Assembly: GCA_032433595.1 (NCBI GenBank)
Contig: JASWJB010000304.1
Coordinates: 1-54,263, forward strand
Direction of reading: 5' to 3'
Origin: Conoideocrella luteorostrata
Lineage: Eukaryota; Ascomycota; Sordariomycetes; Hypocreales; Clavicipitaceae
DNA length: 54,263 nt
Position 1 is the stretch's first letter; every line of letters starts with the position of its first letter. The translations under genes were made by a program, and so were the position numbers. The notes below the pieces were generated by a model. The model had not been told where the DNA came from. It searched no databases and worked only from the letters and a program-made list of their open reading frames with translations. Shown here piece after piece: positions 1 to 10,899 of this stretch.

Positions 1-1361
1 AAACATTGGGTAAGTTTTGGTGGTTTTTTTTTTATTTTTGGTCTTTTTTTATCCCCCCCCCCCCCCCCCCCCCATTTCTGCCGCAACAAACCGGTTAAAT
101 CATCTTTTGGGCGGAACTCAGCTCGGTTGCTGTTAGTAGTGTCGTGTGATTCGTTATGCGACTCTCAAATGCATTCAAACACAAGCTAATATTAAATTGC
201 CTTTTCCCCAGGTTTCCATTCACCGAAGAAGAGACCGTCCCTGCATGGCTCGCCGCCGTTATTTGCGGTCTCTTCCCCGTCATTGCCATTTTCATAGTTT
301 CTCTGGTCCTTGTCCCCGGTAGCACCGTGCCCAAAAACACTTCCAAAGCTTACATCTGGAAGCGGAAGTTATGGGAGCTCCATGTCGGCTGGCTGGGTCT
401 GCTCATGGCGGTCGGTTCGGCCTTCTTCTTCGTCAGCGGCATTAAGAACATGTGCGGAAAACCGCGACCTGACTTGCTTTCACGATGCGAGCCGGACTTG
501 GCCAATGCGGCCAAATATCTCGTTGGCGGAGTGACAGGAGCCTACAACGGGTCGAAACTGTACTCCGGCGATATTTGCAAGCAGAAGGACTTGTCTAAAC
601 TAGATGATGGATTTCGCAGTTACCCCAGCGGTCATTCTGCATCTGCGGCTTCCGGTATGATTTATTTGTCGCTCTTCCTCGCAAGCAAGTTCTCCGTCAC
701 CCTGCCATTTGTTGTCTCGTCTAGCGGACCACTCGATGACTCCATGCATGCTGCTTTCCCGTCTCGCATGGGCGGCGGTGGATATCCTTACGAAGGAAAC
801 GGTAACGGTGGCAACAAGACAGGCATCGCCTACCGCGGCGCCAAACACAATTCTCGTCTGCAATCCCTCCGACGGCAGGCTGCTGCTCCTCCCGTCTATC
901 TCCTTGCCATTACATTGGTACCTTTCTGCGTCGCCATCTTTATCGCCGCGTCTCGATGGTTTGATTTCCGCCACCACGGCTTCGATATTCTCTTCGGTTT
1001 CCTCATTGGCACTATTACTGCCATATATAGCTTCCGATACTACCACTTGCCAATTATGGCCGGCGCAGGTTGGGCTTGGGGACCTCGCAGTGATGATCGT
1101 GCGTTTTGGGCTGGTGTTGGTCGACTGGGCTATGCCGGTGATAACTCAGATGAGTACTCACGGCATATGGAACGCGCTGACCTCGGCGAATCCGGAGATG
1201 TGGACATGCGCACTGCGCAAGGCGGTTCTTCCACGGCTGGTGGCGCAATGCATCGCAGCGGGAGGGTGAATGAACCAGATTTCCAGTTCCAGGATGTTGA
1301 GCTAGGAAGGATGGACCGGCGACAGCCAGCACCAGCACCTAATTATGGTCAAGCCCAATAG
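1..1361 (+). CDS. PAP2-family lipid phosphate phosphatase, 5' partial
   Basis: Membrane phosphatase of the type 2 phosphatidic acid phosphatase family (DPP1/LPP-like), which dephosphorylates phosphatidate or diacylglycerol pyrophosphate. The visible exons are 1-9 (end of an upstream exon) and 212-1361. The 202-bp intron starts with GTAAGT at 10 and ends with CAG at 209-211, with a CTAAT branch-like site near 185. All three catalytic motifs are present: KX6RP (K-NMCGKP-RP), PSGH, and SRX5H (SR-WFDFR-H). At least five hydrophobic segments surround them. A Gly/Asn-rich loop of about 50 residues lies between PSGH and the next membrane segment. The C-terminal tail of about 90 residues is hydrophilic and likely cytosolic. 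The N-terminus lies outside the window. An in-frame ATG at 156 is inside the intron and is unlikely to be the start. The family call is firm; the substrate is not. Confidence 0.9.
53..73. repeat. Poly-C tract (21 C) in PAP2 gene intron
   Basis: An uninterrupted run of 21 C lies in the intron of the PAP2 gene, after a T-rich stretch. It sits well upstream of the branch site, so it does not form the usual pyrimidine tract at the 3' splice site. Its length may be affected by sequencing error. Confidence 0.9.
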
Positions 1362-2164
1362 AGCAGCGAGGGCGGGTTATTTTATTTATAAATGAGCGTA
1401 TAATTCAGCGATTTTGCTAAAGGCATCCAAGAATGGATAAAGGGGAAAGAGAAGAGGGAGCGGGAAGACGCTTGAACGTTTATCTTGGTATAAAGATCTT
1501 CGGATACCAGCGATATTGAGTTATCAGGTGTAAATATACTATCAACTGACGGACAATGAACACGTGGGAATTGTCGCGTTTTGACAAGAAGTAACCCCAG
1601 AAGGCGGCGTTGAAAGGACCGGGCTCGTATATGACATCACTGCCACGTGTACTCGGTGATGGCCAGGTACAACAAGGTATATATGTATGTGAAGCATCTT
1701 CGGAACTTGAAAGTTTACAACTTGATGCCCATGAAGAAGCAGTCACATAAAAACAATAACGATGGTGACTATGTTCTACTTTCTAATTCAGATCTTCGGA
1801 TACCAAAAAAAAATTACATACACGCTTTCATTAAGCTACACAATAACTTGTAAAGAGACCATGTTGTTTCCACCCCTTGTTCGCTTCCTTCTCTGTATTG
1901 TTCCATCCCTATGCCCTACCCAACGCCAAACCAGGAGCAATAAAAATAAAAAGTAAAACTCAAGACGCAATTATGAATAGGATTCGCTCATCTGTATGGA
2001 CCAGAGATCCAATCAGATGGCAATGATGATGCCCAAAAGAAGGGGGAAGGGGAGGGGGGTTCGAAAGAAGACACGACTGGGGTAATCATCAGCCTCGACT
2101 TATGTAAGGCACACACTCGGGAGGGGGAACCGTCCCTTTTTCTCATACCTTTTCATGACCCCCG
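1362..2164. other. Convergent intergenic region, PAP2 gene / CK2 beta
   Basis: 3' flanks of two convergent genes. It is AT-rich, with AATAAA-like signals around 1938. A 16-bp direct repeat occurs at 1494-1509 and 1790-1805. Short ORFs here match nothing I recognise. Confidence 0.7.
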
Positions 2165-3295
2165 TTAAATAGGAATCAATCCTGCCCTTCCATCCACAGC
2201 CTCAAACTCCAGATCCTCATCCTCATCATCATCGTCGTCTCCCTCCTCCTCTCGAAACCCAGTATCAATCTCCAGTTTCCTCAACCTTCTCCGCATATCA
2301 TCCCTCTTTGCATTCTGCCATCTCACCAGGGCCGCTGAGGAATGCACTTTGAACCCATACACCCGGGGGATGTACCTTTCCACGCTCTTGGACGGGATCA
2401 ACGCAGGATACACCTGGAAGATGATGTTGTGGAAGGAGGTGCCGAAGTAGGCGCCGTCGATGGTGGCATGTCGTGACGACTTAGGATTATATGTGTCTTC
2501 GCAGCGGGCGCAGTAGAGCTTGACAGGTTTAGCGTTTGGAACGTCGCTGAGGCCCATGGGCAGGAGCGGGTGCGAGTGGCAGTTGACGCGGGGGCATTTG
2601 CCAAACTCTGCCTTTTTGTATTTGTCGAGCTGTTTTATTGAATACCGCATCAGTTTTTGTGTAGTCCTCCCTTCCTCCTTGATTCGTTCGTTCCCGGAAG
2701 GACGTTGCTTAGAGCGAAGACAGAAAATACATACCATCTTGGTCAGTCCCCTGGTCGTAACGATATACCTCGCGTGGACAAGCCCATACAAGTGCCTCGC
2801 TGACTTTTCAATCGTCTCCCTCATCTCATCGTCGCAGTCAAGATCAAACACATCCGTCACTAGGTCCAGCGCATATTGGTAATACTGAACGTCTGCGTTC
2901 AGACCCGTCAAGTTGAAGCGGTCCGTGAGGTAATCTTCGTCGATTTCGCAAAAGTATTCGTTTCCACGGGATGAAATGAACTATTTGTCAAAGAGCCACG
3001 CGCACAGAAGTTAGCCAAGATTCCGTTTACCTAAGTCCCAATTTCTCTTTCTTTTCATTTTCTTCTTCATCTTCTTTCTTAATTTTTTTTTGTTTTGGCG
3101 TATTTGTAGCCTTCAGCGCCAATTCCGTTGTCGTCGGATGAATTTGAAAGTGTAAGTCCGGACGGAACTATAGCACCCGGCCATGAAGGGTGGGGGGTTC
3201 CTTAAAAGCCAAAAAGATATAACAGGAAAAACTCATACCCAGTCTCGCCAATAGCTCGTATAGTCGCTGTCGGACTCGCTGACAAAGTCGTCCAT
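2165..3295 (-). CDS. Casein kinase 2 regulatory (beta) subunit
   Basis: Regulatory subunit of protein kinase CK2. It dimerises through a zinc finger and docks the catalytic alpha subunits. Exons on the minus strand are 3295-3239, 2980-2735 and 2629-2165, giving 255 aa. Intron 1 (2981-3238) has a GTATGA donor and a TAG acceptor; intron 2 is 2630-2734. The start is the second of two adjacent ATGs, giving MDDFVSESDSDY as in fungal orthologs; the first ATG is at 3298. The zinc-binding cysteines are visible as CPRVNC and CARC, and the family block PKSSRHATIDGAYFGTSF is intact. The C-terminus is strongly acidic, which is usual in fungi. Intron 2 is a multiple of three without a stop, so annotation software may leave it in. 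The paralog type (CKB1 or CKB2) is not settled. Confidence 0.95.
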
Positions 3296-3828
3296 CATCT
3301 TGGGCGGCGGAAATGCGTAGAGGTGAATGCGCAGGAGCTGGATAGCGTTGAGGATGCCGACCGTGGCCGGCGCTGGATGGGTTGACGTTGCCAAATGATT
3401 TTGGTCTGGCAGAGGTGGTGAATGGACGGATGGATGGTGGTGGTCCTGGTGGATGGTGGGGGAGGGGAGGTTCGCCTGAGGGGGAGGCGGACGGATGATA
3501 ACGTGACACGAACTAGTTACTCCGTACCCAAACAGACGTGGCTGGAAGGCCGTGAGGCCAGGCGAAGCGGTACGCAAAACCTCCTTAATTAATTTAACCA
3601 TCTTATATAAAACCCCAACACAATGAATTTGCTACACATGAGAATTTGTATATACTCTTCAGTCATCGCAGGCCGTAGCAAGTAATAAATGGTATTGCGC
3701 AATCGCTCTAAATCGTCCACGATCCAAATATTACCCCCCCCCCCCTCCGGCCGGTCTAGTTTACCCCTCAATGCTTAATATGCTGCTCATCCATTGTCCA
3801 TTGTCCAGTAGGTATATTCATTCGGCCA
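3296..3828 (-). promoter_or_regulatory. Upstream region of CK2 beta
   Basis: Upstream of the CK2 beta start and downstream of RIC1. It contains AACTAGTTA fused to TACTCCGTA at 3511-3526, the closest packing of the two palindromic motifs in this window. A poly-C run lies near 3735. No gene is supported here. Confidence 0.6.
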
Positions 3829-6800
3829 TCACGGCGATCTATATCCGTTGAAAGGACTAGCCGTAGACCCAACGCTGGAGACATCGCTTGCTGATGGCGC
3901 ATCAGACTCTGTTTCATCCATGTCCTCCACTTCTCGGCTGCCTCTCCTGCCAGCGCCGTTGGCACCCTTAGACACTGGAATCTCCAAATGACTCCTCATG
4001 TCACTGTGATTTTGTTCGTGCTTTTGTCCCATATTCACCATTTGCATAACTTCCTTTAGAACTTCCCCCTTCTCATCCATGGCTGCCAAAAACCGAGCCA
4101 ACTCCTTGCACAACTCCCAATCCCCCTCTTGAATTGCTCTTGACAGCACGCGCACCGACTGGTCTGTCGATGACTCTAGTTCGTCCAGAGTATGCAGGAC
4201 GATCAGATAGCCCCCCGCTGTTTTCAATGATCCTCGTTGCAACGACTCCTCGAACAGCTCTTGTGCTGGCGGCAGGTAGGCGAACAGCGTCTTCCATTGC
4301 CGCACTTCGGTCTTGCGGGTGCACTGCAGCACAACATCGAGATACTCCTTTGACGATGACAACAGGGAAAGCACTCGAGGCAGGACGGCGTCCTCCGGTT
4401 TGGGACAGGTATCGGCTTCCTCATCCAGCACTCGGTGTAGGAGAATCTCCAGTCCATGGGACAGATACTCGAGGCTTTGGTACTGCTCGCATAGTTCTCC
4501 CGCTTCAGCTGTCCGGCTGCGTCGGAGATAGAAGCGCAGAACATCAGGCAGGAACAAGTGGGACTAGTTTCAGTGTTAGCATGGTTCCACAAACTACATT
4601 TTCGCGAGCTATTACCCTGATGGCGAAGTGAAAAAAGGAAAAAGTCACATCTCGCCGCTGGACTAAATCAGATTCGACCCCCAGAACGATGCCCTTCTCC
4701 AAGAGCACGGAAAGCGGATAGAAGTCAACTGGAACAGAAACCGGCACGGGCAAATCCTTGCCAGCATCGGCCGAAGCCGCTTCGAGTACCTCGTTGATGT
4801 TGGTCCACGCCTTTATTTCCATCCCGTCAAATACCCATAATGAGTCTTTTAATGACGGTGGACCGCGCCGCATTGATGGGTCGTCGTACAAATGAGACAC
4901 ATTCAGTAAAGGCTGATCTCTCATACTGGCATGATACTCGACGTTTTGTGCAATGATGCGCATATCATATTTTAGCTGGCCCTCATCATTGAGGGAAGGG
5001 CTGAGAAGTACCAGCTTCCCGTCCACCAGGAAAATCACAGATGCAACAGCCACGTCCTGGGATGGATCTCCATCCACAATCTGATTTTCGGGCAAGATCC
5101 AGCTCAGCCCGCGGACCCTGGCGGGAGATCGCACGATTCCATGGAAGGCGATCTGTCCCACCTGAACCAGGCGAACCGAATCAGACGATGGGGAGAATAT
5201 GAAGTGATAAAGCAGGTTTTCGTACGTGTAAACCAAGAGCGAGTCCTCGCCAGACGTAGTCACGAGAACAATGGGCGCGGGGATCTGTTGTCGAAATAGT
5301 ACTTGAGACATGTCCAATGCAGTTTCTCGGGAGAAAAGACGAAGTTCGTAGGTTCTGTTACTTTCCACTGCGGCGATAAGAATGTGCTGGTACCAGCACA
5401 TACCGCCTCTGACCTGAAACTCATTCTCCGCCTCTTCCGTAGCAAACGTTTTCCAACGTCCGCTGTTGACACTGTAGTGTGCAAGACCACGACGTCCCGC
5501 CACCGCAACATAGCGTCCATCGGGAGATATACTAGTTTGGCGAATTGGCCACTGGTTCAAAAGATAGTTGGAGGGTATCTTGCTGGTATGCCACAGAAAG
5601 GGCTCGGCTGAAATGCTCGTCATGTCAGGGAGGTCATACCCTCTGTATATCATGACCGTAGTGGGTGTCTGGAGAACCGTGCGGAACACGTTGGCCTCGT
5701 GATAACAGCCAGTCACGGCATTTTTGGCCATTTCAAGGCTCCAAATGGCTTCGTTCTTGGGCCCCGCCAATAATATTTCCGAGCCGCCCCCAATCCACGA
5801 AGCGGAGGATATTCCGGAGAGCCACTGCTCACCGTTACCGTTCGAGATTCCCGGATCCGCTCCGAAACTATTACTTCCCAGCTTGCCAAACATACTCCAT
5901 GTCGACCATCCCTTTTCGAACCCCGCAAAAAGGCAATATCCATCTGGGGAGTAACACAATGATGTTAAGCCTCCCGAAGCAGCTGTCGAGACGGGTATAC
6001 TCTGCTTGTGTGACAGGGCAATATTTCCCGAGTAATCGCGAACAGAGTATACGTAGACACTGCCATCAATACAGCCAACAGCAATGAGTGAAAATCGAGC
6101 ATTGATCACAGTTTTGACCGCGTAGCCGTCGGGGGTCTCGGGGGTGTGAAAGCAGTGACCTTTGAACAGACGCTTGGCATCTACATTTTCGACGTCTGCG
6201 TCCACTCGTACCGCTTGGCGTTGCACAGCATACGCTCGACCATCACTCGTAATCCATGTGGCCAAATTCATGGGTCTGTCATACGTCATCTCCACAATGG
6301 ACGATTTTTTCTCTATCCATCCCATTTTGCTGACAAGCTCAGTCCTCGTCTGATTGCCAGTGTTATCTGGAGTCCATCGTATGCACTGTACTGCGGCTGG
6401 CTTCCTCGTTGCTACCATCAGTTCATCATCTAGAGCTAAGGCACTTTCAATGCCGGCATCGATTTTGATGACCATGCGAAATCGAACGCTGACATCACGG
6501 ACCCCTGAGCCTTCTCCCGGCCCCCAGAGAATATGGTCGCTTTTTAATCCCGCCTGAGACCCAATAAGACTCTGCTTCCGTCGTTGTACATTATGATAGT
6601 TGGGAAATTGTGGTTTATAAACACATGATTCGCCATCGGTAGCTATCGAGTAAGTAATAAGGTAACCTTTGGAAGTCTGCACAACCAAAATGGCAGAGTC
6701 CGGGCGCAATAGGAGATCGACGTTGGTTCCGTAGGATTGTATAGAGGATTCGGATCGTACAACGACGGCGAGGATAACAGTCGGCTTAAGGAAGTTTCAG

Positions 6801-7267
6801 TATATCTTTTTTTTGGCTCTATAATCCAAGCACGTGTGAGCCTCCAAAGAGGAAATGTGGCTCACCTTGGTCTGCCAAAGAGTAATACTCAGGGCGGTGA
6901 TGACGCCAAAGATGTGGCCAGTGCGGGCGACGCGCAGCGCAAGCACAGGGTCTTTCAATGGAACTGCAGTTTGGTTGTCCGAGTCTGTGGATAACGCGAG
7001 GTTCTTTGCTGAGGAAATGTACTCGTCTTGCTCGACAGATTGCACACCTGGCGTGGCGGGTGTCAAGGGCGTAGCCGGGGGTGGAATGTCGACATCGTCG
7101 AGGTCAGCTCCAGCCGGAGCCTGTGCTTGGCCTTCCTGACCAAGATATGACGATGAGCTTGAGCCATCTGGCTGCTGTAAGCCATCATAGGACACGAAGA
7201 GGTTGAGCTCTGGAGCGCGACCGCTGCTGGTGGCATAAATACGGGGAGTGCCTATTGGCCAGTACAT
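3829..7267 (-). CDS. RIC1: RIC1-family subunit of the Ypt6/Rab6 guanine-nucleotide exchange factor
   Basis: RIC1 pairs with RGP1 to activate Rab6/Ypt6 at the Golgi for endosome-to-Golgi retrograde transport. Exons on the minus strand are 7267-6866, 6784-4616 and 4563-3829, giving 1101 aa, normal for filamentous fungi. The introns are 6785-6865 (GTGAGC donor) and 4564-4615 (GTAATA donor, TAG acceptor). The start MYWPIGTPRIYA is the usual N-terminus of the family; the in-frame extension upstream of it has no ATG. The N-terminal half carries WD40-like repeats, including a Pro/Ser-rich insert at about residues 25-95. The C-terminal RIC1 domain includes HLFLPDVLRFYL and SHGLEILLHRVLDEE. The acidic/Ser-rich tail is of low complexity. 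The gene is transcribed away from the aminotransferase gene. Confidence 0.95.
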
Positions 7268-8451
7268 TATGGCAGCAAGCGCCTCTGGGAACAAGCGATG
7301 CGCAACGTTTCAGGGATGGAGGACGAGACCGCGACGCCGTCAGGGTCATCTCCATACATTGACTCTCAAGAGAAAGGAAGAATTGGACGACATTGAGCCA
7401 ACTTGATGGTCGGCGTGCAGCAGATTGATATGGGGGAGCAGAGATATGGCGATGTCATCTGTCATCCAGGTACGGAGTACTCCGTATTCCGTACGGAGGC
7501 GCAGCTGGCTGAGTGGTCAGGAACGAGAGCTTCCTAACTAACTATCCATCAGACTAATCGGGTAGGCAAGTGGGGCCAAAGGGCCGCCGACAAGATTACA
7601 TAACATCTGACGGACGGTGTACATGGAGGTGAGCCCGTCCTCAAGGTCCAATTATGCACTCAGACAATTACACAGCATGAAACAGGCTTCTCTCCAATTT
7701 CACCTCGATTGGAAACGAAATGGGCCCAAAAAACTAGTGTGCATGGCAGGAGTAGGTATGCACAACCAACAGCTACTCTGTACTCCGTACTCCGTACATG
7801 TTCGTCAAAGGGCGCGGCGGCGCATGTAGTACAGAGGACGATAATACGTAATGAGCGTGGCCATGTGACCCGTTGTCGCAACTCCGCTGGAGCGTCCCAG
7901 AGGTGGCCGACGGAGGACCAACCGGCGCCAAACCGGCACTCAACTGGGGCTCGACGGACCACCGCGCTGGCACTAAAACAGCAACTAAAGTGAGAAACCT
8001 GGGAGCCACAGGGAGAGAGCCAACCCTGAGCAAGCCCCGTGTCAGTCCCGTATCAGCCAGTGTCCACCGGCTGCCGGGCTGCGGGCTCCCAATTCGCCAG
8101 TCCACCAACATGTCAAGCAGACCAACTTGAGGCTACTGTGAGCCTATCCATCCGATTCAGTGGATTATTACGGCTAGGATCGGTGGCATGCCGACGCCGG
8201 ACCCCCGGACCCAACGCACCGAGACCCCGTTTGCCAGCAATTGACCTTGTTGACGTGCACTTGGAACTTGCCCATCTCGCCAACACCTTATCCCTTCCTT
8301 CCACATCCAAGATAGTCCTTCTTATCTTCTTATCTGGCTACATATGGTCCAAAGCCATCTTCCTTCTCTCCGCCTTTGCATTCACCAGTCTTTGTTCCGC
8401 CCATCAGCTCAGCATCAAACTCCTGGTCACGACTTACACACCTCTGAAAAG
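7268..8451. promoter_or_regulatory. Divergent promoter region, RIC1 / aminotransferase
   Basis: About 1.2 kb between divergent start codons. It holds a perfect 16-bp TACGGAGTACTCCGTA palindrome at 7471-7486, two overlapping TACTCCGTA copies at 7781-7796, and CTAACTAACTA near 7533. The last 150 bp before the aminotransferase ATG are pyrimidine-rich, as in many fungal leaders. The ORFs of 60-190 codons here look like chance frames. Confidence 0.6.
7471..7486. repeat. 16-bp perfect palindrome TACGGAGTACTCCGTA
   Basis: Full-length copy of the dispersed palindromic motif, followed directly by the related TTCCGTACGGAG. It lies in the RIC1/aminotransferase divergent promoter. Confidence 0.85.
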
Positions 8452-10342
8452 ATGCCGGCAGCCGCAAACACACAGCCCGCTGAGGTTGAACAACAACGTA
8501 ACGGCCAGTCACACACAAGTTCAAATGGATTCAACGCTCATCAGGCTGGCGATGTCATGGGAAAGAACAATGCATCGCCTTCGGGCCGTTCCATTATTCA
8601 GGAAATTCTAGCCAGAAGAGCCAAAGCCGGCAAGCTCATCGCCGGAGTTGCTGCCGCGTCGGACAGCGACATGTGGAAGGGTCCTGTAAGTGGCCATACA
8701 CTCACCCTTCGAACGTGATTTGGCCTCCATGACACATCTGTCCTTGATACTGACTTTGCGTGTCAGCAAACGGGGAAGCCGAAAGCAAAGCGTTGGGACA
8801 GTAAGCAAAGACATCTCTTGTTCCATCGTCGTCAGCTTTGAATGTAGTAGACTTACAGAACCATCAACAGGCCATCTGTCCAGGGAGAGTCTCGAAAGAC
8901 AGCCCTGTACCCTCAAACAAGCGGCAAAGCATCTGAAAAAACCTGGACTTATATCCCTTGGTGGAGGCCTTCCGTCAAGTGAAACCTTTCCATTTGCCGA
9001 AATCGTCATGAAAGTCCCCGTTGCTCCTCACTTCTCGGAAAGGGAGACGCTGGATAATGGACAGACTGTTCATATTGGCAAATACGATGTTCGTGATCAT
9101 GATGCTGTTTACGACTTGTCCATTGCTCTCAATTATGGCCAGTCAACGGGCTCAGCGCAAATGATGCGTTTTCTGACGGAACACACTGAAATAGTATGTA
9201 ATCCTCCTTACGCTGACTGGCGCATATGTCAAACCATTGGCAGCACAGGTGCCCTGGAACAGGCCTTGCGAATGTTCTGTGACAAGGATCGCAACGACTC
9301 TGTCTTAACCGAAGACTTTAGTTTCTCTACAGCGTTGGAGACTATACATCCTCTCGGCATCAAGGTGTTCGGTTCTCCTATTGATGACCAAGGATTGGTT
9401 CCAGAGGCTATGGACATGCTTCTCACCAACTGGGACGAGAAATTACGAGGCGGCCGAAAGCCTCACGTTCTTTACACTGTTCCCTCAGGTCAGAACCCAA
9501 CAGGGGCTACTCAGGGTTCTGAGCGTCGTAGGGCCATTTACGCTATCGCTCAGAAGCACGACTTGTTCATCATAGAAGATGAGCCGTACTATTTCCTACA
9601 GATGCAGTCGTACACTGGGCGTGGCCAACCTGATGTTCCGCCTCCAGCAAATGTCGAACAGTTCCTGTCATCATTGATCCCAACTTTTGTTAGCTTGGAT
9701 GTTGACGGCCGCGTCTTGCGCATGGACTCTGTGTCAAAAGTCTTGGTTCCCGGTTCTCGACTTGGTTGGGTGGTGGGCTCTGAGCAAATCATTGAGCGAT
9801 ACCAGCGCCACGCTGAAGTGGCCAGTCAAGGACCCAGCGGCTTTTCTCAACTCCTTGTCTACAAGCTTCTCGATGAAACCTGGGGCCATGAGGGTTATCT
9901 CCAGTGGTTGATGAACCTACGCATGCAATACACCAGGAGAAGAGATGCCCTCCTCGCCGCCTGCGAGGACCACTTGCCTCTGGATATTGTGAGCTGGGCG
10001 CCTCCAGCCGCCGGCATGTTTGTAGGTTTCGCCCACTCCCGCCGGCTCATCTGACCAAATCAGATGCTAACATGAAGAATGAAGTTGTGGCTCAAGGTAG
10101 ACTATGCACGGCACCCTCACGCCAGTACAAAGTCCCTCCCGGAAGTGGAGCAAGAGATTTTCGACTCTTGCATCGACGGTGGCGTTCTTGTTGCCCGCGG
10201 CTCATGGTTTCTGGCTGAGAAGGCGAAACCCATGCCTGGTTTATTTTTCCGAGCTACATATGCTGCTGCCAGTGCAGAGAGCATGAATGAGGCCATCAGA
10301 AGATTTGGTCAGGCTGTGCGGGAGAGCTTTGGCAAACCGTAG
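8452..10342 (+). CDS. ARO8-like aromatic amino acid aminotransferase (PLP, class I/II)
   Basis: PLP-dependent aminotransferase of the Aro8 / 2-aminoadipate transaminase group, which interconverts aromatic amino acids and their 2-oxo acids, probably in the cytosol. Exons are 8452-8685, 8767-8800 (34 bp), 8871-10021 and 10085-10342, giving 558 aa. Donors are GTAAGT, GTAAGC and GTAGGT; acceptors are CAG, CAG and AAG, with CTGAC and GCTAAC branch sites. The PLP Schiff-base lysine is K379 in DSVSKVLVPGSRLG. Also visible are LISLGGGLPSSE near the N-terminus, the cofactor and substrate-site blocks PSGQNPTG and EDEPYYF, and GMFLWLKVDY across the last junction. The first 60 residues are Ser/Asn/Gln-rich and poorly conserved in the family. 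The substrate (Tyr, Phe, Trp, kynurenine or aminoadipate) cannot be read from the sequence. It is convergent with the P450 gene. Confidence 0.92.
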
Positions 10343-10899
10343 GACGTACGACTAGGCCCTTGAAGACCATAATGTTTGTTCCATTCCTTGGTGAATACAA
10401 TAGATTTGACGGGTACTTCTTGTCCATGTTATAAATGCAGCTATTCGCCGTATTGACTGTCCAAAAGCCTGTCCGTTGCACCATGCGTTGTTTTGGGTGA
10501 GCCCTCGTTTCAATAACTATGCTATATCAGTACGAAACTGTACCGTCGCCCGAAATTTGCATCTCCTATTCCCTGAGTCCACCTGATCGAAGCGGTGTTA
10601 GACAGTAGTTAATCATGGCTCAAATAATACTTATCTACTTAATAAATTCGTCACTCAAAATGATACATGCCGGCTATATACATATACATGTGGAAGAACA
10701 CTGGCCAGCTTTCCGATATGCATGAGCCAGGCTCGGCCAGCCTTGAACAGAGCACGAGCCAGCAGCATGAAGCTATTCGCAACAAAGTCCACGCCTACAT
10801 TCGCGTTTAACACTCAAATAACAATCAATCATCAAATACTACATTCGTGACAATGTTTGGGTCCTAAAACAATAAACAAAACCCATTTCCTCTTCTTAT
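10343..10899. other. Convergent intergenic region, aminotransferase / P450
   Basis: 3' flanks of two convergent genes, AT-rich with several TATA-like and AATAAA-like strings. No gene or notable repeat was seen. Confidence 0.7.

Noticed and set aside
156..211. In-frame ATG of the PAP2 gene at 156
   Set aside because: It lies inside a well-formed intron (GTAAGT at 10, CAG at 209-211), and the residues it would add do not fit the family.
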